Shown piece by piece: positions 1-12,689 of a DNA stretch of 64,000 bases (position 1 is its first letter; each line of letters begins with the position of its first letter). Source of the stretch: Narthecium ossifragum. Its lineage: Eukaryota; Streptophyta; Magnoliopsida; Dioscoreales; Nartheciaceae. Both the position numbers and the translations under genes were made by a program. A model generated the notes under the pieces. That model did not search any database, was not told where the DNA came from, and was given only the letters and a program-made list of their open reading frames with translations. The stretch spans positions 26,007,717 to 26,071,716 of the forward strand of contig OY986966.1 of the NCBI GenBank assembly GCA_963920575.1, given 5' to 3'.

Positions 1-317
1 AACTAGTTGAAGTTCTTTTCTTTGTATTGACATTCACCGTCATGCTTTGTTGTTTTTGGATGTTAGAAGACCAACTAATAGAATACGTGATACAAAATGA
101 TTATAATATTTTTCCTAATTGGTTTTGGAGTCAAAATTTGTTCACTAATTTGTTTTCTTTTTTTGACATATAGGGTTATCTAATTCTCAAGATAATCCTT
201 CCAATCATGGAACAAGAAGTAGGACCAAAGCTTCTACTGTTGCTGATGCGAGCATATCCCTACAAACAAAGAAAAGTGAGAAGAGAAAGAAAATGGCTAT
301 TAAGGATGGTGAACCTT
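1..317. other. Unrecognised older repeat or gene relic, left part
   Basis: This stretch continues after the solo LTR: ACCTT at 313-317 is repeated at 2018-2022, so 1-317 and 2018-2810 were once joined. A short open stretch rich in Ser, Lys and Arg is visible on the plus strand, but no family motif was recognised. The flank at 2603-2722 holds a 21-bp minisatellite. It may be an old DNA transposon, but that is a guess. Confidence 0.3.
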
Positions 318-678
318 TGATAACGCGTGAAAAGTGCACAAATCGCCCCTTTAACTAGGTCATGTTAGCCTCCGAGCAATGCTATTTTGATTGTCTTTTC
401 CCCATTTCAGGCTTAAGAACTCTCAGCGAAGATTAGATCAAGTTTGGTGCTAAAACGAACAAATAAAGAACCTGCGAAGTCAAAGGAGCAAAGGTGGGCC
501 ATTTTTGAAGATTAAATTGTACCTACTTAGGAAGAACCAGATGATGTGCTATATATAGTTAGAAAGCTCTTGAAGTCTAGATTCCAGAACTTTTTACGGT
601 TCGTGATTTGGAGTTTCTTAGAGGAAGATATGCTATTTTTAGTACAGAGGTGCAGAAGAAGCAGTTACGAAAAAACCA

Positions 679-780
679 GATCGATCCGATTTCCAAAGCA
701 GATCGATCTGGGTCGGGCATAACCCAGATCCTGAGTTCACTGACGAAGGAGATCGATCCACTTTCCAAAGGGGATCGATC
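679..780. promoter_or_regulatory. Two pairs of GATCGATC palindromes in LTR U3
   Basis: Exact GATCGATC octamers start at 679, 701, 751 and 773, forming two pairs with 22-bp spacing. The cluster ends 65 bp before the TATA box at 846, so it lies in the presumed U3 promoter/enhancer of the LTR. The sequence between the octamers is not conserved with the other LTR copies. Confidence 0.6.
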
Positions 781-845
781 CCTTTTGGTGTTGCGGGAAA
801 AATAAAGGGCATAGATCTAATCCGAGTTAGGGTTTAATTAAAGCC

Positions 846-853
846 TATAAATA
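846..853 (+). promoter_or_regulatory. LTR TATA box
   Basis: TATAAATA preceded by CC, about 530 bp into LTR family 1 copy 1. The same motif in the same context is at about 54258 in copy 2. It probably marks the U3/R transition. Confidence 0.6.
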
Positions 854-2017
854 GACCTTGTGAGAGGATTTTTGGCAGCCACCCATAGACGAATTTTCCT
901 CTCCTCCTGGGTGTTTCCTTGGCTCTTCTTCCCCAATAAACATTAGGGTTAGATCTTGAAGATAGATCCATGGCGAGAGCGCGTCGTCAACCTTCTCCGA
1001 TGGATCGTTTCTTCAAGATGAGTAGTTAAATCCTTAGTCTAGGAAATTCTATGATGTAATAGGGAGTTTATTTAGGTTTTTCTATGGATCAGAGCATGTA
1101 TTTTATGATGGTTTAATGGATTGAATTCAGATTTTATATATCTATTGGTAATACTTCTTTTGGTGAATGAATTGTTTGTTCTTTGTGCCCTAATTTCGGT
1201 CTGTCTTGTCTCGGTTTTTCCGTGGGTATACAGCCGGATTTTGTAAAAACTCAAAACATAAAAGTTGTAGATCTCTTCCTTAGCTTTCCACCGAATCTTG
1301 AATCACCTTGTTTCAAGTTCGGATGTGAAAGTTACTCTAAGATTACGATCGCTGGTTTGAGTATTGCATGTTAGAGGCTAGGATTGGGACTTATTCAAGA
1401 TGCTTTCATGCTAGAACCATGTTAGATCTTTGGATTGGATTCTAAACCCTAGATTATGATTGTAGGAGTGCTAGAACCACTACCTTAATGCTAAAACCAT
1501 TAAGACCTATAATTGTAATCTACAATTCGTTCTTTATCTTTATTGATTAGGCGATCTCAAAGTGCTAGAACCACTTTGATTATTCTCATACCAATTATCC
1601 GCTGATTTGATCTTCATTCCGACATAGACTTCTAATGAATCTATGTTGAGTGATAGTGGACCTAGCCGATCTTCTATCAATTTTAGAAAACCATCTTGAA
1701 CTTATTGAATTGCTCTTGTCCTAGGAATGCCTAGATAACTCTCGATTACGGATTACAACTTCCTAACTTTTTCTCTTATTGTTATTCTCCCGATTTAGTT
1801 TAATTCGAGTTAAAAATAGTTCAAAGACCAACTATCATCCAGCTTCATTAACCTTTGCTTTAGAACTATGCGCGGTAATTAGACTTAATCCTGTTTTCCC
1901 TGTGGACCGACCCGGACTTATTGTTATCTACCCCTTAAGTAGTTAGTAGTGATTCGGATTATAAATTTGTAATTTTGGCGTCCTTGTTAAGGTAACGACA
2001 CTTTTCAAGGCGTGTCA

Positions 2018-2810
2018 ACCTTCCAATAAGAAAAAAAACTAGAACCATAAAGGTAGATAGCCAGTGTTATACCAAAAAATTAACGGACAACAACAAAACG
2101 TTTCAAGCTCATCACACTGAACTGATCAGGAAGACACCTTTCTTCCAACTCATTAGACTATCAAGTAACATACCTCAAGATGTTGCAGTTCTTGAATGCT
2201 TGTTGAAAATGTGGCAGCAAGATAAGAATTTTTTTTTGCTTGGGGAACGCAGCATAGCCCCGACAGTCGCAGACACAACACTAATTTTAGACTTGAAGAA
2301 TTATGGTGGAGATGTGAAGATAGCCTTAAGAAGACCACACATCACTAATTGTTATAACAATATTTGTTCTATGTAATTAACTGATCATTTTGTTATCTAT
2401 GAACTAATGCTAATTACAATTATAGAGTCAATTTTGAATAATTTTGTTGCGGGTGTAATGGATGTTGTACTTATTAATCAAGACTACATATTACTTATAA
2501 TAGATATTGTATTTATTAATTAAAAGTACATATTATTTGTTGCACATGCTATATGGGTTGTGTTTCATGGAGTCGACTTACAGGTTTCTGAGCATATAAT
2601 TCTTTGCATGAACTACTCAACTTGTTGCATAAGTTACTCAACTTGTTGCATAAGTTACTCAACTTGTTGCATAAGTTACTCAACTTGTTACGCGAACTAG
2701 TCAACTTGTTGCGCAACTTGACTAAGTTCATGTAGTTGAGCAAAAAATTATGCATTATGCAAATGCAACAAAGTATGTATTAAATGCAACAACAGCTTTT
2801 TGGCTTGTAA
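2018..2810. other. Unrecognised older repeat, right part
   Basis: Continuation of the sequence at 1-317 after the solo LTR. It is AT-rich with frequent stops in all frames. The only structured part is the 21-bp minisatellite at 2603-2722. No coding region can be supported. Confidence 0.3.
2603..2722. repeat. 21-bp minisatellite
   Basis: About five and a half imperfect units of a 21-bp sequence (AACTTGTTGCATAAGTTACTC and variants). The three central units are nearly identical and the outer ones diverged. On the minus strand it reads as a repeated Asn/Lys/Leu/Ser peptide, but no gene context supports coding. Confidence 0.85.
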
Positions 2811-2818
2811 GGTTTTGG

Positions 2819-4370
2819 TAGAGGTGAGCATTCGGTTCTCGGTCCAGAATCGAAGAATCGAATTTTCTTCGGTCCAGTTTTTTGAGAACCGAACCGAACC
2901 GAAGTTACATGGGAACCGAACCGAACCGAACCGAAATTTTCGGTTCCAAATTATTTAAAACCGAACCGAACCGAACTATGCAAAGAACCGAACCGAACCG
3001 AAATTTTCGGTCCAGAACCGAAATTTTCGATCCAGAACCGAAATTTTCGATTCAGAACCGAACCATCTCCACCTCCGGCCATCTCCTTCCCCTATCCCAA
3101 GTTCTCACTCCTCCTCCGACCACCACCCAACCATCTCCACCTTTTCCCCAACACTAGCCATCACCGATTGAACCCCTCTCTCCTCTATCTATTCCGGCGG
3201 CCCTTCCCTACCAGCCACTTCCCTCGCCGCCAACCTCCTCCTCCAACCCCGACTCAAGCCTCCTGTCCGTTTTCTCCATTTCCTGCGACTCACTCACACT
3301 CGCCGGAGCCCCTTCATCTCCGGTGGCCATTGGACGGGCTTGGGGTGGTGAACATCGAGAAGGAGAGCCTGACAGGCGGTGAGATCGGCGGAGGAAGGCT
3401 TGGAGGGAGATTGGGCGTCGTCCTGGGCTTCTAGGGGGGCTCACCGGGGTCAGATGAAGTGGTTCGCGCCCATGACGGCATGGTTTCGATGAGGATCTTG
3501 GACGTCGAGCTCGGGACGGCGTCGGAGCTCCGAGGGAGAGGGAGGTCGTCCGGTTCGGCGGCGAGGCGAGGTCGGAATGGGGTGAGCTCGCCGGGGTCAG
3601 ATGAAGTGGTTCACGGCCGTGACGGCATGGTTCCGATGATGATCTTAGAGGTCGAGCTGTGTCGGAGCTCCGAGGGAGAGGGAGGGCGTCCGGTTCGGCG
3701 GCGAGGTGAGGTCGGAATGGGGTGAGCTCGCCGTGGGCAGCGGGGATCGGGTGCGGGGTGAGCTCGCCGTGGAGGGAGATTGGGCGTCGTCCTGGGCTTC
3801 TAGGGGGGCTCACCGGGGTCGGATGAAGTGGTTCGTGGCCGTGACGGCATGGTTCCGATGAGGATCTTGGAGGTCGAGCTCGGGACGGCGTCGGAGCTCT
3901 GAGGGAGAGGGAGGTCGTCCGGTTCGGCAGTGAGGCGAGGTCGGAATGGGGTGAGCTCGCCGTGGGCAGCGGGGATCGAGTGCGGGGTGGGTCGCCGGGT
4001 TCAATGGAGATTGGAGGCGATGGGTTCCCACTTCCCAGCGAGGGGAGGCCAAGACCGACTGGAGATTGGAGGCTTAGTGCTGACCGGGTTAGCCGGTTAG
4101 CCACTATAGAGATTGGAGAAATAGAATTGGAGAGCCGGTTAGTTAGACCGGCTGGCTGAGTGCTGATTGGGTTAGACCATAAACCAGTATAACAAGTTTG
4201 GTTCTTCGGTTCTGACCCGAACCGAACCGAATTTTTTTTAAAGAACCGAACCCGAACTTTTCATACATGCAAAGAACCGAACCGAACCGAAAAACCGAAA
4301 AAACCGAACCGAATGGACCGAACTAATTCGGTTCGGTTCTTCGGGTTCGGTTCGGTTCTGCTCACCCCTA
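2819..4370. mobile_element. Non-autonomous hAT-like element, 1.55 kb
   Basis: Ends are TAGAGGTGAGCA on the left and TGCTCACCCCTA on the right, and an 8-bp direct repeat GGTTTTGG (2811-2818 and 4371-4378) flanks it. Both are hallmarks of hAT transposons. Subterminal regions are full of short GAACC(GAACC)n motifs in opposite orientations (about 2885-3060 and 4200-4350). The GC-rich interior carries three imperfect copies of a roughly 150-bp unit. No transposase is present. Confidence 0.85.
3430..3965. repeat. Three-copy GC-rich internal repeat
   Basis: A unit containing GATGAAGTGGTTC, GACGGCATGGTT, CGGAGCTC and GGTCGGAATGGGGTGAGCTCG appears around 3453, 3600 and 3822. Copies differ by scattered substitutions and small indels. 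Long open frames on both strands follow from the GC-rich composition and have no recognised domain. Confidence 0.75.
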
Positions 4371-4378
4371 GGTTTTGG

Positions 4379-6025
4379 AATGGTTTTTTACAGAAAAAAC
4401 CTTCCAAAACCTCATATTACACGAAAGTCCTTTTCTTTTCTTTTTTGAGTCAGCAACATGGCCGAGAGTAGTTTGGTCCAGATTTATAAAATCATCATTT
4501 ATTTGCAACAAATATCATTAGTGACACATTGTTGCAAAATGTAATAAGGACCACCACTAATATACAAATAACTCGGTTTTTAGTGTAGATATCCACCCCG
4601 GCTGCGGCGTAAAAAATATAGAAACAAAATCTTAACTGATTTTTGAATGAAAAAACTACTATTTTGACTGCAACACAGTTAAAATTAAACACACATCCAA
4701 ACAATATAGTTCATGAACACGCTTTTCTACCATGTATAAATATTAATGTTATATGCTAAACAGTTTTTCAATCATTACCGCATCACATCTCATCATAGTT
4801 TATAAACACACCACACCACACCGCATCACATCTCACCTCACTACATCTAAAAAAAACACAACACATGTCCAAAACGAAGGCTAGCAAGATGATATATTTA
4901 TCAGAGAACCGTTTGGTTGAGGCTTTCACGTCAGACCCGTATCACCTTACACGTTTCTATTTCGATTATGATTCTAGTTTATGTCTACGTTTTTTCAATC
5001 TCTGTCGATGGATTTTGGATTGAATGGATGTCTATCATCTAATGTAACTTTGACCACCTTCCGCTGCCTCCTATAAGATTAATTAATATAAATATAGTCC
5101 ATGTTCTCACAATTATCATGCTTTCCGTCGTCTCCTGTAAGATTGATATTGATATGAATATAGTCCATGCATGTTCTTACATGTACCATAGGGGATTTCG
5201 CCGTACCATCAATGCGAGTCATGATATTTTATCTTTAAAACCCTCTCATCTATTGTTAATTTTTTTTCAACACGTCAATCTTCCATGCAAATTCTATGGC
5301 AGCTTTAGACGCAGCGCAAACGCATGATCAATTCAAAAATGTCCGGCGACCAACCAAGGCCAAACTTTTTTTAGCAGGTATGGGTCAACTCCCCCCACCA
5401 TATTTATAAGCTCAATTCTTACAACCAAACGAAGTACTTCAATGGAAAAATATACTTCGTCAAAAATATTTTGGCCAAAACAAAGAAAACATATAACTAT
5501 ATGGAATTTTTTTAAAATAATATTATTATAATAAATAATTATTATAATATGTTTATGAAGAAAATATTTATGAAAATATGCATGATTTGACCACGTCATT
5601 GCGTGACGTTTTATTTTTTTTAATTCTGTCATTGAATTCGTAACTTTTTTAATAAATTTGATAACTTTCACGGCTTAACCAAATCTCTATATTTCTCAAA
5701 GAAATTTGATAACTATTTTATTGCTTCATTCGGATTGACCGAAATCAGGATATTTCATGACCTTTTCAAATATTGATATTTAATTTATACTATTTTTAAA
5801 TACTGATTTAGCTTGCGAAATACGTACCTACACTCAAAAAGAAAACGTGTAAAACTCCAAAATCCAACCGGAGATAAGATGCCAGGTCATCAGCCACCCG
5901 ATCACCATCAATCTACGATCACGCGGCTCTTGTTCCACGATGGATTGGGCCCACCTCCTGTTTCGTAACTAATAGTAATGGGCCTTGTCGTGTCGTAGAG
6001 TGATTCCAATAGGACTTTTAATAGC
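4379..6025. other. Intergenic region upstream of the lipase
   Basis: AT-rich sequence with a pyrimidine/CACA-rich patch at about 4800-4865. No gene, intact transposon or RNA was recognised. The last 300 bases could hold distal promoter sequence of the lipase. Confidence 0.4.
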
Positions 6026-6033
6026 TTTATATA
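6026..6033 (+). promoter_or_regulatory. Possible TATA element of the lipase gene
   Basis: TTTATATA lies about 45 bp before a (CT)-rich stretch at 6079-6092 that could be leader sequence. If so, an intron lies in the 5' UTR: two AG acceptor candidates occur just before the start codon at 6725. Neither the transcription start nor the leader intron can be proven from sequence. Confidence 0.3.
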
Positions 6034-6465
6034 TCGCGCTATTCCGGAAAACTTTATCCAGGATAGCATCGTTAATATCCTCTCTCTCTCTATTCCGGCC
6101 TTCTCCGACGTTAAAAAGAAACCAGAAGGCATGGCTCCTTGCTTCTTTTTTATTCATATTCTTTCCAATGCTCTCACTCTGTTCAATCGATCACATTCAT
6201 AGAGTTGTTCTCTTCTTTCCCTGTTATATTTAGGGTGTGTTTCTTTATGAGTATGTGTCGATTTTCTTTGTTAGTTCTTCTTTTCTTGATTTTTTAGTGG
6301 GCTTCTGTTTTTGATTCTCTTGGGTGCTCTTGTTTTTCTTGATTAGGACTGTAGCTAAGACACCGAGGGAAGGAAATTTAGGTTTTTGCCCCTAATTTTG
6401 GGCATTTACTGTATAAGAATTGGAAATTTATTGGGAGTCCTTCGTAATATGGCTTTTTTTTTCGC

Positions 6466-6597
6466 AAGTAGATGGTTTTTCGGGTTTTATGTCTACCTTT
6501 TTCAAATGCGGTCTTGATTTTGGCTTTTGGTAAGTAGATGGTTTTTCGGGTTTTATGTCTATCTTTTTCAAATGCGGTCTTGATTTTGGCTTTTGGT
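6466..6597. repeat. 66-bp tandem duplication in the presumed leader
   Basis: Two nearly identical 66-bp copies (6466-6531 and 6532-6597) beginning AAGTAGATGGTTTTTCGGG, followed by the start of a third (AAGTAGATGG). The copies differ by about one base. It lies between the candidate promoter and the lipase start codon. Confidence 0.85.
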
Positions 6598-6724
6598 AAG
6601 TAGATGGGTTTTGACGTCATTATTTATTTAAGATTGTGTTTTTTTCCACGAGCGTTGAGAGGTTTTTTTAAAATTAATTTTGTTCATGTGGTTGATATTT
6701 GCAGGTGGTGAATGTTTGCAGGTC

Positions 6725-9700
6725 ATGGAGCAGCGGCGATGGGTGGCGCTGGTTGTTTTGTTACTCTTCTTCATGTTTTCTGAAGGAAGAGGTAATGGCG
6801 TTGAGGCTGAGAAGTTTTTAGTGTTTGATTCCTTCTTATCCTGAATTTATAGCTCTAGACTGTAATTGGTGTACTATATAAGTTTGGATCTTTGTTGATT
6901 TTTTTAGTTTTTGGTTGATCTTTAAATTGTGGAGAGTTGGAAGATATGCAGGACTATCAATAGTCTAATAATTTTAAAAGGTGAAGGTGGTGTAGGAGCA
7001 TATATGTGGAGACATCTGATATCGAATTGGAGCTTGTGTGACCATGGTTGGATATCGATGTCTGTGGAGCTGCTGGAGGAGAAAGAAGTCTTGAGAAAAA
7101 TTTGGGCAAATTGGTGTGAAGAATTTGCCACTTGTTAGCGGAGGAGAGAAGCCTAGGGGTTTAGCTTTTTAGAAATGATGGGTCAGGAATTGTTATTAGG
7201 ATCAGGATGTGTGATAAGCACTTTTGACAGGAAATATAGAGTTGAATTGACAGGAAATCACCAAGCCAGGGGATTGTTCTATTATCTCAAGACTCCTATA
7301 ATCATCCCTAGGATCAGAATGTATATGGATCTTTTCTTGAGAACAAGGAAACAATTCAAGGTTTGTATTTGGTTTGTCTTGAGAAAGCATGGGCACATTC
7401 TGGACTCTTGCGCTTACAGTAGAAAGAAGAAATAAAAAGGCACATAAAAGAAAGACCTAGGAGACAATGTTCCAGGTTTTGGACTCTTGCAATTAACCAA
7501 GATTAAAAAAAAAGAGAGAGACTTGAAAAAGAAAGAATCAGGGGACAAAGTTTAAAGGGGGTGGTTTGGACTTCGCTGATTTTAGAAATTTGATATGCTG
7601 GTTAAATCAATATTTTTCTCTACATTAGTCATTATTTGGCCTTTGCTTATAACTTTGACTGTTTCAACTACATCTGGTGACTTCGTTAGGGCCAAAGAAA
7701 ATGACAAATTAACATATATTCCTATCACAAGGTCTGAACATGTGTTTTTATGGTTAAAAGCTTTGAAATTGCTCTCTCTTATGTTACAAAAGTTTTACTA
7801 GATGCAAATACCAGTCATTGTACTGTGGGAAAAGAAGAATTTCTTCTAGTTACCGGCATGCAGATTTTGCTTCTTTTTGCATGAATTGCTCATAGCAAAC
7901 AAATTTATCTTGTGCATAAATTGAGTCGAAGATCTCGGGCTTTAGTACTTCTGAAATAATGCTTACTTATTAAAGTTTCAGATATTAAGATGAACCATGA
8001 GGATTCCAGTCTTACATACAATCATACTTTGGCCAAGATGCTCGTGGAATACGATTCTGCGGTAAGTTCCAAAACTAGTTTTCCTGGCCTAGATTTTGAT
8101 TGCTTTGCTTAGGTACAATGGTATGTTAGAAAAGATTGTTGCGGTTGCTCATGGAATTTCTATAACCTTTAGAAAATTGACTTATACATTTCTTATGCTT
8201 ATATTGGTGACCTCAATAATCAGCTTATGCTTCTGTTTATGCACCAACGATGAGTGCTCGATGCCTTTTCGTGTGAATATTCTGACCTGCACATGCTGAT
8301 TTTTCTAGGTTTACACTGTAGATCTGACCGAACTGTTTACTTGGACTTGTTCAAGGTGCAATGATATGACAAAGGTGTTCTGTTTGTTTTTAAGTTGAGA
8401 AAGCTTATGTTGATAGATCTAAGATGATGTTTGACATATCAGTCAATTGATGAGGATGTTAAATATTGGAACAGGGGTTTGACGTGATAGAGTTGATTGT
8501 CGATGTCCAGAATTGTTTACAGGTGATCTCTTGTTGCTATTACTTACCAACATGGTTCTTTTGTGTGTTTGTGTTTACGCACTATATTATTATGCAATGC
8601 ATATGTTGGTGTAGTATTTGTACAAACAGGTTAGTATTTGTCCAGTGTCCACTATGTAATGCTAAAAGTTATAACTGACCATGCAGGCATATGTTGGTAT
8701 AGCTCATGATCTTAACTCCATTATTATTGCATTCAGAGGCACCCAAGAAAATAGGTATGTGTCATGTTGCTGGATTCATAGTTATTTATTGTTATACCTT
8801 GAAGCTTTCAACCTGATACTCATAAGTTGATCAGAACCATGTAGCATTAACTGTTTACCGCACTCCACTGAATTTGTGGAGCAAGCATTCTCACTATCTT
8901 GACTTATCTGCTCTTATTTCAAGAACAATGTATTCGATGGAGGATTAAGGCGGAAGATTTTTAGATGTATTCATCTTCTTGGGATTTTGGCCAATCCTAT
9001 ACTCCTTAGATTATTTGTCTCCTCTAGATGGGCATTCTGTGCTTACATCATACCACTTTTATTTTTGTTGTGCTAATATTATTCTACCTCTTGCATTTGT
9101 AAAGTATACAGAATTGGATTGAAGACTTGCTCTTTAAACAGCTTGATCTTAACTACCCAGAGATGCCTGATGCGATGGTTGGTGAAGTGATTTAATGTGA
9201 TCAACCATGAGTGTTTTAGCCATTACTGAAGCATGCTTCTTTTTGCATTAAAGGTGCATCGTGGATTTTATTCGGCCTACCATAACACAACTTTGCGTCC
9301 TGGGGTTCTCAATGCTGTTCGAAAGGCTAGGCACTTGTATGGAAATATTGGCATAATCGTTATAGGTCACTCGATGGGAGGGGCCCTGGCTTCCTTTTGT
9401 GCACTCGACCTCACAGTAAATAACACTTCATTCGATAAAATTCTTATCACATGATATATGAAGCTCTTTAATTTTTCTTATTTGAATGATTCATTTGTAT
9501 GTGTTGGTTTGCGTGTCTACCCTTTTACAGGTAGCAATCCCAGATTGTATTTTGGCTAAACTTTTGGAATATGTACCCATTTTACTTGCTTTAGATACTA
9601 GCTGCTTGTGATTGTTTGATACTGCTGTATGATTTGACTTTGCTTTTCTGGGGGGCTCACCTGAATTGTTTGTTCACTCTGTACAAGTGCCAGCTGGAGG

Positions 9701-12689
9701 TTTTTGCTAGTCCTGGTCATAATGTCTCCTCTCATTTACCTCTACTTTTACTTTGGCATTTCCAAGAACATTTCCATCTTTTGAAACCTCCAGAGTTTCC
9801 CTTTTTTTCTTGTTCTTCATTGCTTCTAGGTGAATCTTTATATTCTAGCCATTAAATTTGGAAGGATGGTTCCCTCAGTTGAAGGTTCTGTTACCAACTT
9901 GCCTTGGCTTTGTGAAGATTCACTTAATTTTGTTGCTCATTTTGATCCTGGCTCTGACTCAGATATCTTCCTGCAATTCTCTCATTAAGCTCCGCTCCCT
10001 CGACAAAGATATCTTTTGCTTCACCTGTATGTGCATTTCCCCCTCTCCACTTCCTCCATTTGTCTTTATTGGACTTCTGAAAAGATATTGGTTTTGGACA
10101 CCACGGTTCACTGCTAAGCAGCTGTGATCCTTCATCTCTAATAAGCTGTTTTGTTCATCTCTAGCAGCTGTGATCTTCCAGCAATTCTCTCATTAAGCCC
10201 CGCTCCCTCGACAAAGATATATTTTGCTTCACCTGTATGTACATGTTCCCCTCTCCACTTCCTCCATTTGTCTTTATTGGACTTCTGAAAAGATATTGGT
10301 TTTGGATACTGTGGTTCACTGCTAAGCAGCTGTGATCCTTCATCTCTAATAAGCTGTTTTGTTGATCAGTTCACATTGCTTGGTGGACCATCCTTCCTAG
10401 CTTTTGCTTACATGCCTCTTCCCAACCTAATCTACTTGTCTCTTTTATTAAATGTTCAGCCCCTTTGGTGTAACATGGTTTTTCAAGATTTGAAGCTTTT
10501 CTCACATTATGCTCTTTGCCAAATGTTTGTGCCCCTTGTCATCATATAAATTTCAAGATTTGACAATTCTCTCTGCAACATGTTAGTTTCCTACAAATAT
10601 GTCCACTCACCCTCACTCTGCACCCAGTTTCGTTGGTATATGTTGCCCTATTTTCACCTTCTATGGAGTAATTGTTTCCCTTTTTCACTGTTCATGTTTC
10701 CTCCTAGAAATTGGAGAATGAGCTGAACTATAAGTAGCAAGGCTAAACACGAGGAAGAAAAAGCTTGCAATTACCAAACTTAGGATATAGAAGCTTTCAG
10801 TGTTCAGCTTCAATTGCACTATGGACGAATCCCAGCATTAATTACCTCGATTAACTTACCAAGATATCTCCCATCTATTGTCAATGGTAGGGATACGACA
10901 TATCTTAGTTCAAGTATGTGTTGATTTTTCAGTAAATTGATATTTCTATTTGAATCCCATTCTGAGTTGCCCAATGACCAAACTATTGTCATGGTGACTT
11001 GACCGCTCGAGTTGAATCCATACTGTCATGGAGTCATGCCAGAAGTTGATGAAGTTTCTAACTGGAATTTTAATTCAACCATCATAGAATAGCTAGATGA
11101 CATGATTAACTGTTTGCGTCCTCCCACAGATATGGTTGCAAAGACCACTTCGCTAGTTTTTCCTTAAATGATTGTCTGGTTGCTATCTTCAATTTGATTA
11201 TCTTTCGATGTGGTTAAACCAAATGGCTGAACCTTATCTAGTTTTAGTTATAACATGGCAATATTTTGCTGATTTTATGTATTTGAAGGTTCTGCTTATG
11301 CAGTCTTGCCTTTTATCCCTTGTCAACCTACTTGTCATGATTGAAATCTGTCTCCGATGCTTATGGCCTGTAACTCCTGGACCTTTTAAGATCAACCTGC
11401 CAAATACTTTTTGCTGCAAATCTAGGACCAAAATGCTATTCCTCTTGCGATTTCTTTCAGAATCATCACTTTCCATAAGCTGAGCTAGAAGCTATATTCT
11501 CAAGGTCACTAGTGTATTTTCAAAAGCATCACTTTTATCCCCTAATGTTGTAGATTCTCATGAATTTGAGCTTCCTTTATCAGACTTAAATACTTCTTTA
11601 GAGGTCTTAATGTACCCTAGCTGCCTTAAAATCTTATGCTTGCTATCCAGAACTACTTGTTTCCTATTTTTTCCTGCTGCTTACATTTTACACTTTTGAG
11701 TATTTACTTTCAATTGTAATGAATCGTGAATCACATTCTGAGTAATTCAGCAACCACTTATGTTAGTTTTTATTTGCAGGTAAATAAGGGGCTTCACAAT
11801 GTTCAGATGATGACATTTGGACAACCTCGTGTTGGTAATGCTGCTTTTGCATCTTACTTCAACAAGCACGTACCTCGTACCTTTCGGCTCACTAATGGAC
11901 ATGATATTGTCCCACATTTACCGCCATACTACTCTTTTTTCCCGGAAAAGACTTACCATCACTTTGCACGAGAGGTAATGTGCTGCTTAAACTTGATCAA
12001 CAAGTGTGAATCGTCTTGAAGAAGAGATGTTATTTAGTTACCGTTGCAAATTTTTTTGCTTCTGATGCATTCAGCATTTTTTTATTTTCTTTTCTTGTCA
12101 TGCTTCCCTACTTTCAGATCTTGAATTTGTGGCCACCTTTAATTTGAACATCTCTTCTATAGTGGCGAATTTGTTTGTTTGGTGCGAAGCAAATATCATC
12201 TGTCTCAAATTCTGAAACACCAATATCAGGCCAATTATGTCTCAGTCACACTTTTAGTAAGGTGCTTTTTAAATATCCTTCAGAAGGTCGATACATATTT
12301 GAAAATTCTTCGCAGGTATGGATCCACAACATTGGGTTAGGAAGTCTGGTGTACCCGGTTGAGACTATATGTGATGGTTCTGGTGAAGATCCATCTTGTA
12401 GCAGGTATATTGCTCTCAATCTGTTTTCCTTGCTTGTGAGCATCAAAATGAAGTTAGCTTGTTATCTTTTCTTCATAGGTCTGTAGCTGGGAAGAGCATC
12501 TCGGACCATCTTGTGTATCTTGGAGTAAACTTGCAGGCTGAAAATTGGGGCTCCTGTAAAATTGTGATGAATAAAGATACCATTCCTCACAAAATAGACG
12601 TTGCTGGCAACATGATTTTCTCAAAGGATCCAGCTCCAACAAGTTTAAGACAGGCAACTCAGCGGAATATGGATTCCAGTGCTGTTTAG
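6725..12689 (+). CDS. Class 3 (alpha/beta-hydrolase) lipase, 10 exons
   Basis: Probable triacylglycerol/acyl-ester lipase, likely secreted or vacuolar. Exons: 6725-6791, 7982-8061, 8309-8374, 8475-8522, 8687-8754, 9105-9177, 9254-9415, 11780-11974, 12316-12404, 12479-12689. All introns are GT-AG and the join gives an uninterrupted 352-aa product, a normal length for plant class 3 lipases. Residues 1-21 form a hydrophobic signal peptide. The nucleophile elbow GHSMGG puts the catalytic Ser at 174. Asp230 in NGHDIVPHLPP and His293 in SDHLVYLG complete the triad. FGQPRVGN and AFRGTQ are further family motifs. From memory the closest Arabidopsis relatives are At5g18630/At5g18640. The gene converges on the PBL27-like kinase 1.5 kb away. 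Intron 7 (2.4 kb) holds a tandem duplication. The substrate is unknown; the family call is secure. Confidence 0.93.
9973..10363. repeat. 208-bp tandem duplication in lipase intron 7
   Basis: GCAATTCTCTCATTAAG starts at 9973 and again at 10181. The following roughly 185 bases, through TAAGCTGTTTTGTT, match with a few substitutions. The repeat is intronic and non-coding. Confidence 0.85.

Larger units (their letters stand above)
318..2017 (+). mobile_element. Solo LTR, family 1, copy 1
   Basis: The element starts TGATAACG and ends CGTGTCA. Its ends form an extended inverted repeat (TGAAAAGTG near the left, CACTTTTCA near the right). It is flanked by a perfect 5-bp target duplication, ACCTT (313-317 and 2018-2022). 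A second copy with the same ends lies at 53604-55323. A TATA box (846-853) follows a GATCGATC cluster. No primer-binding site or gag-pol lies beside it, so it is a solo LTR. The segment near 1898-1980 (conserved CCCTGTGGA and a stretch ending ATAAATTTGTAATTTT) recalls Ty3/gypsy Tat/Athila-type LTRs; that family call is tentative. Confidence 0.9.

Noticed and set aside
2603..2722. CRISPR-like regular repeat
   Set aside because: Direct 21-bp tandem units without spacers in a plant genome: a minisatellite.
3208..4104. Long minus-strand open frame (298 codons), Pro/Ser/Arg-rich
   Set aside because: It lies across the GC-rich triplicated interior of a hAT-like element, repeats with that unit and has no domain; the openness follows from composition.
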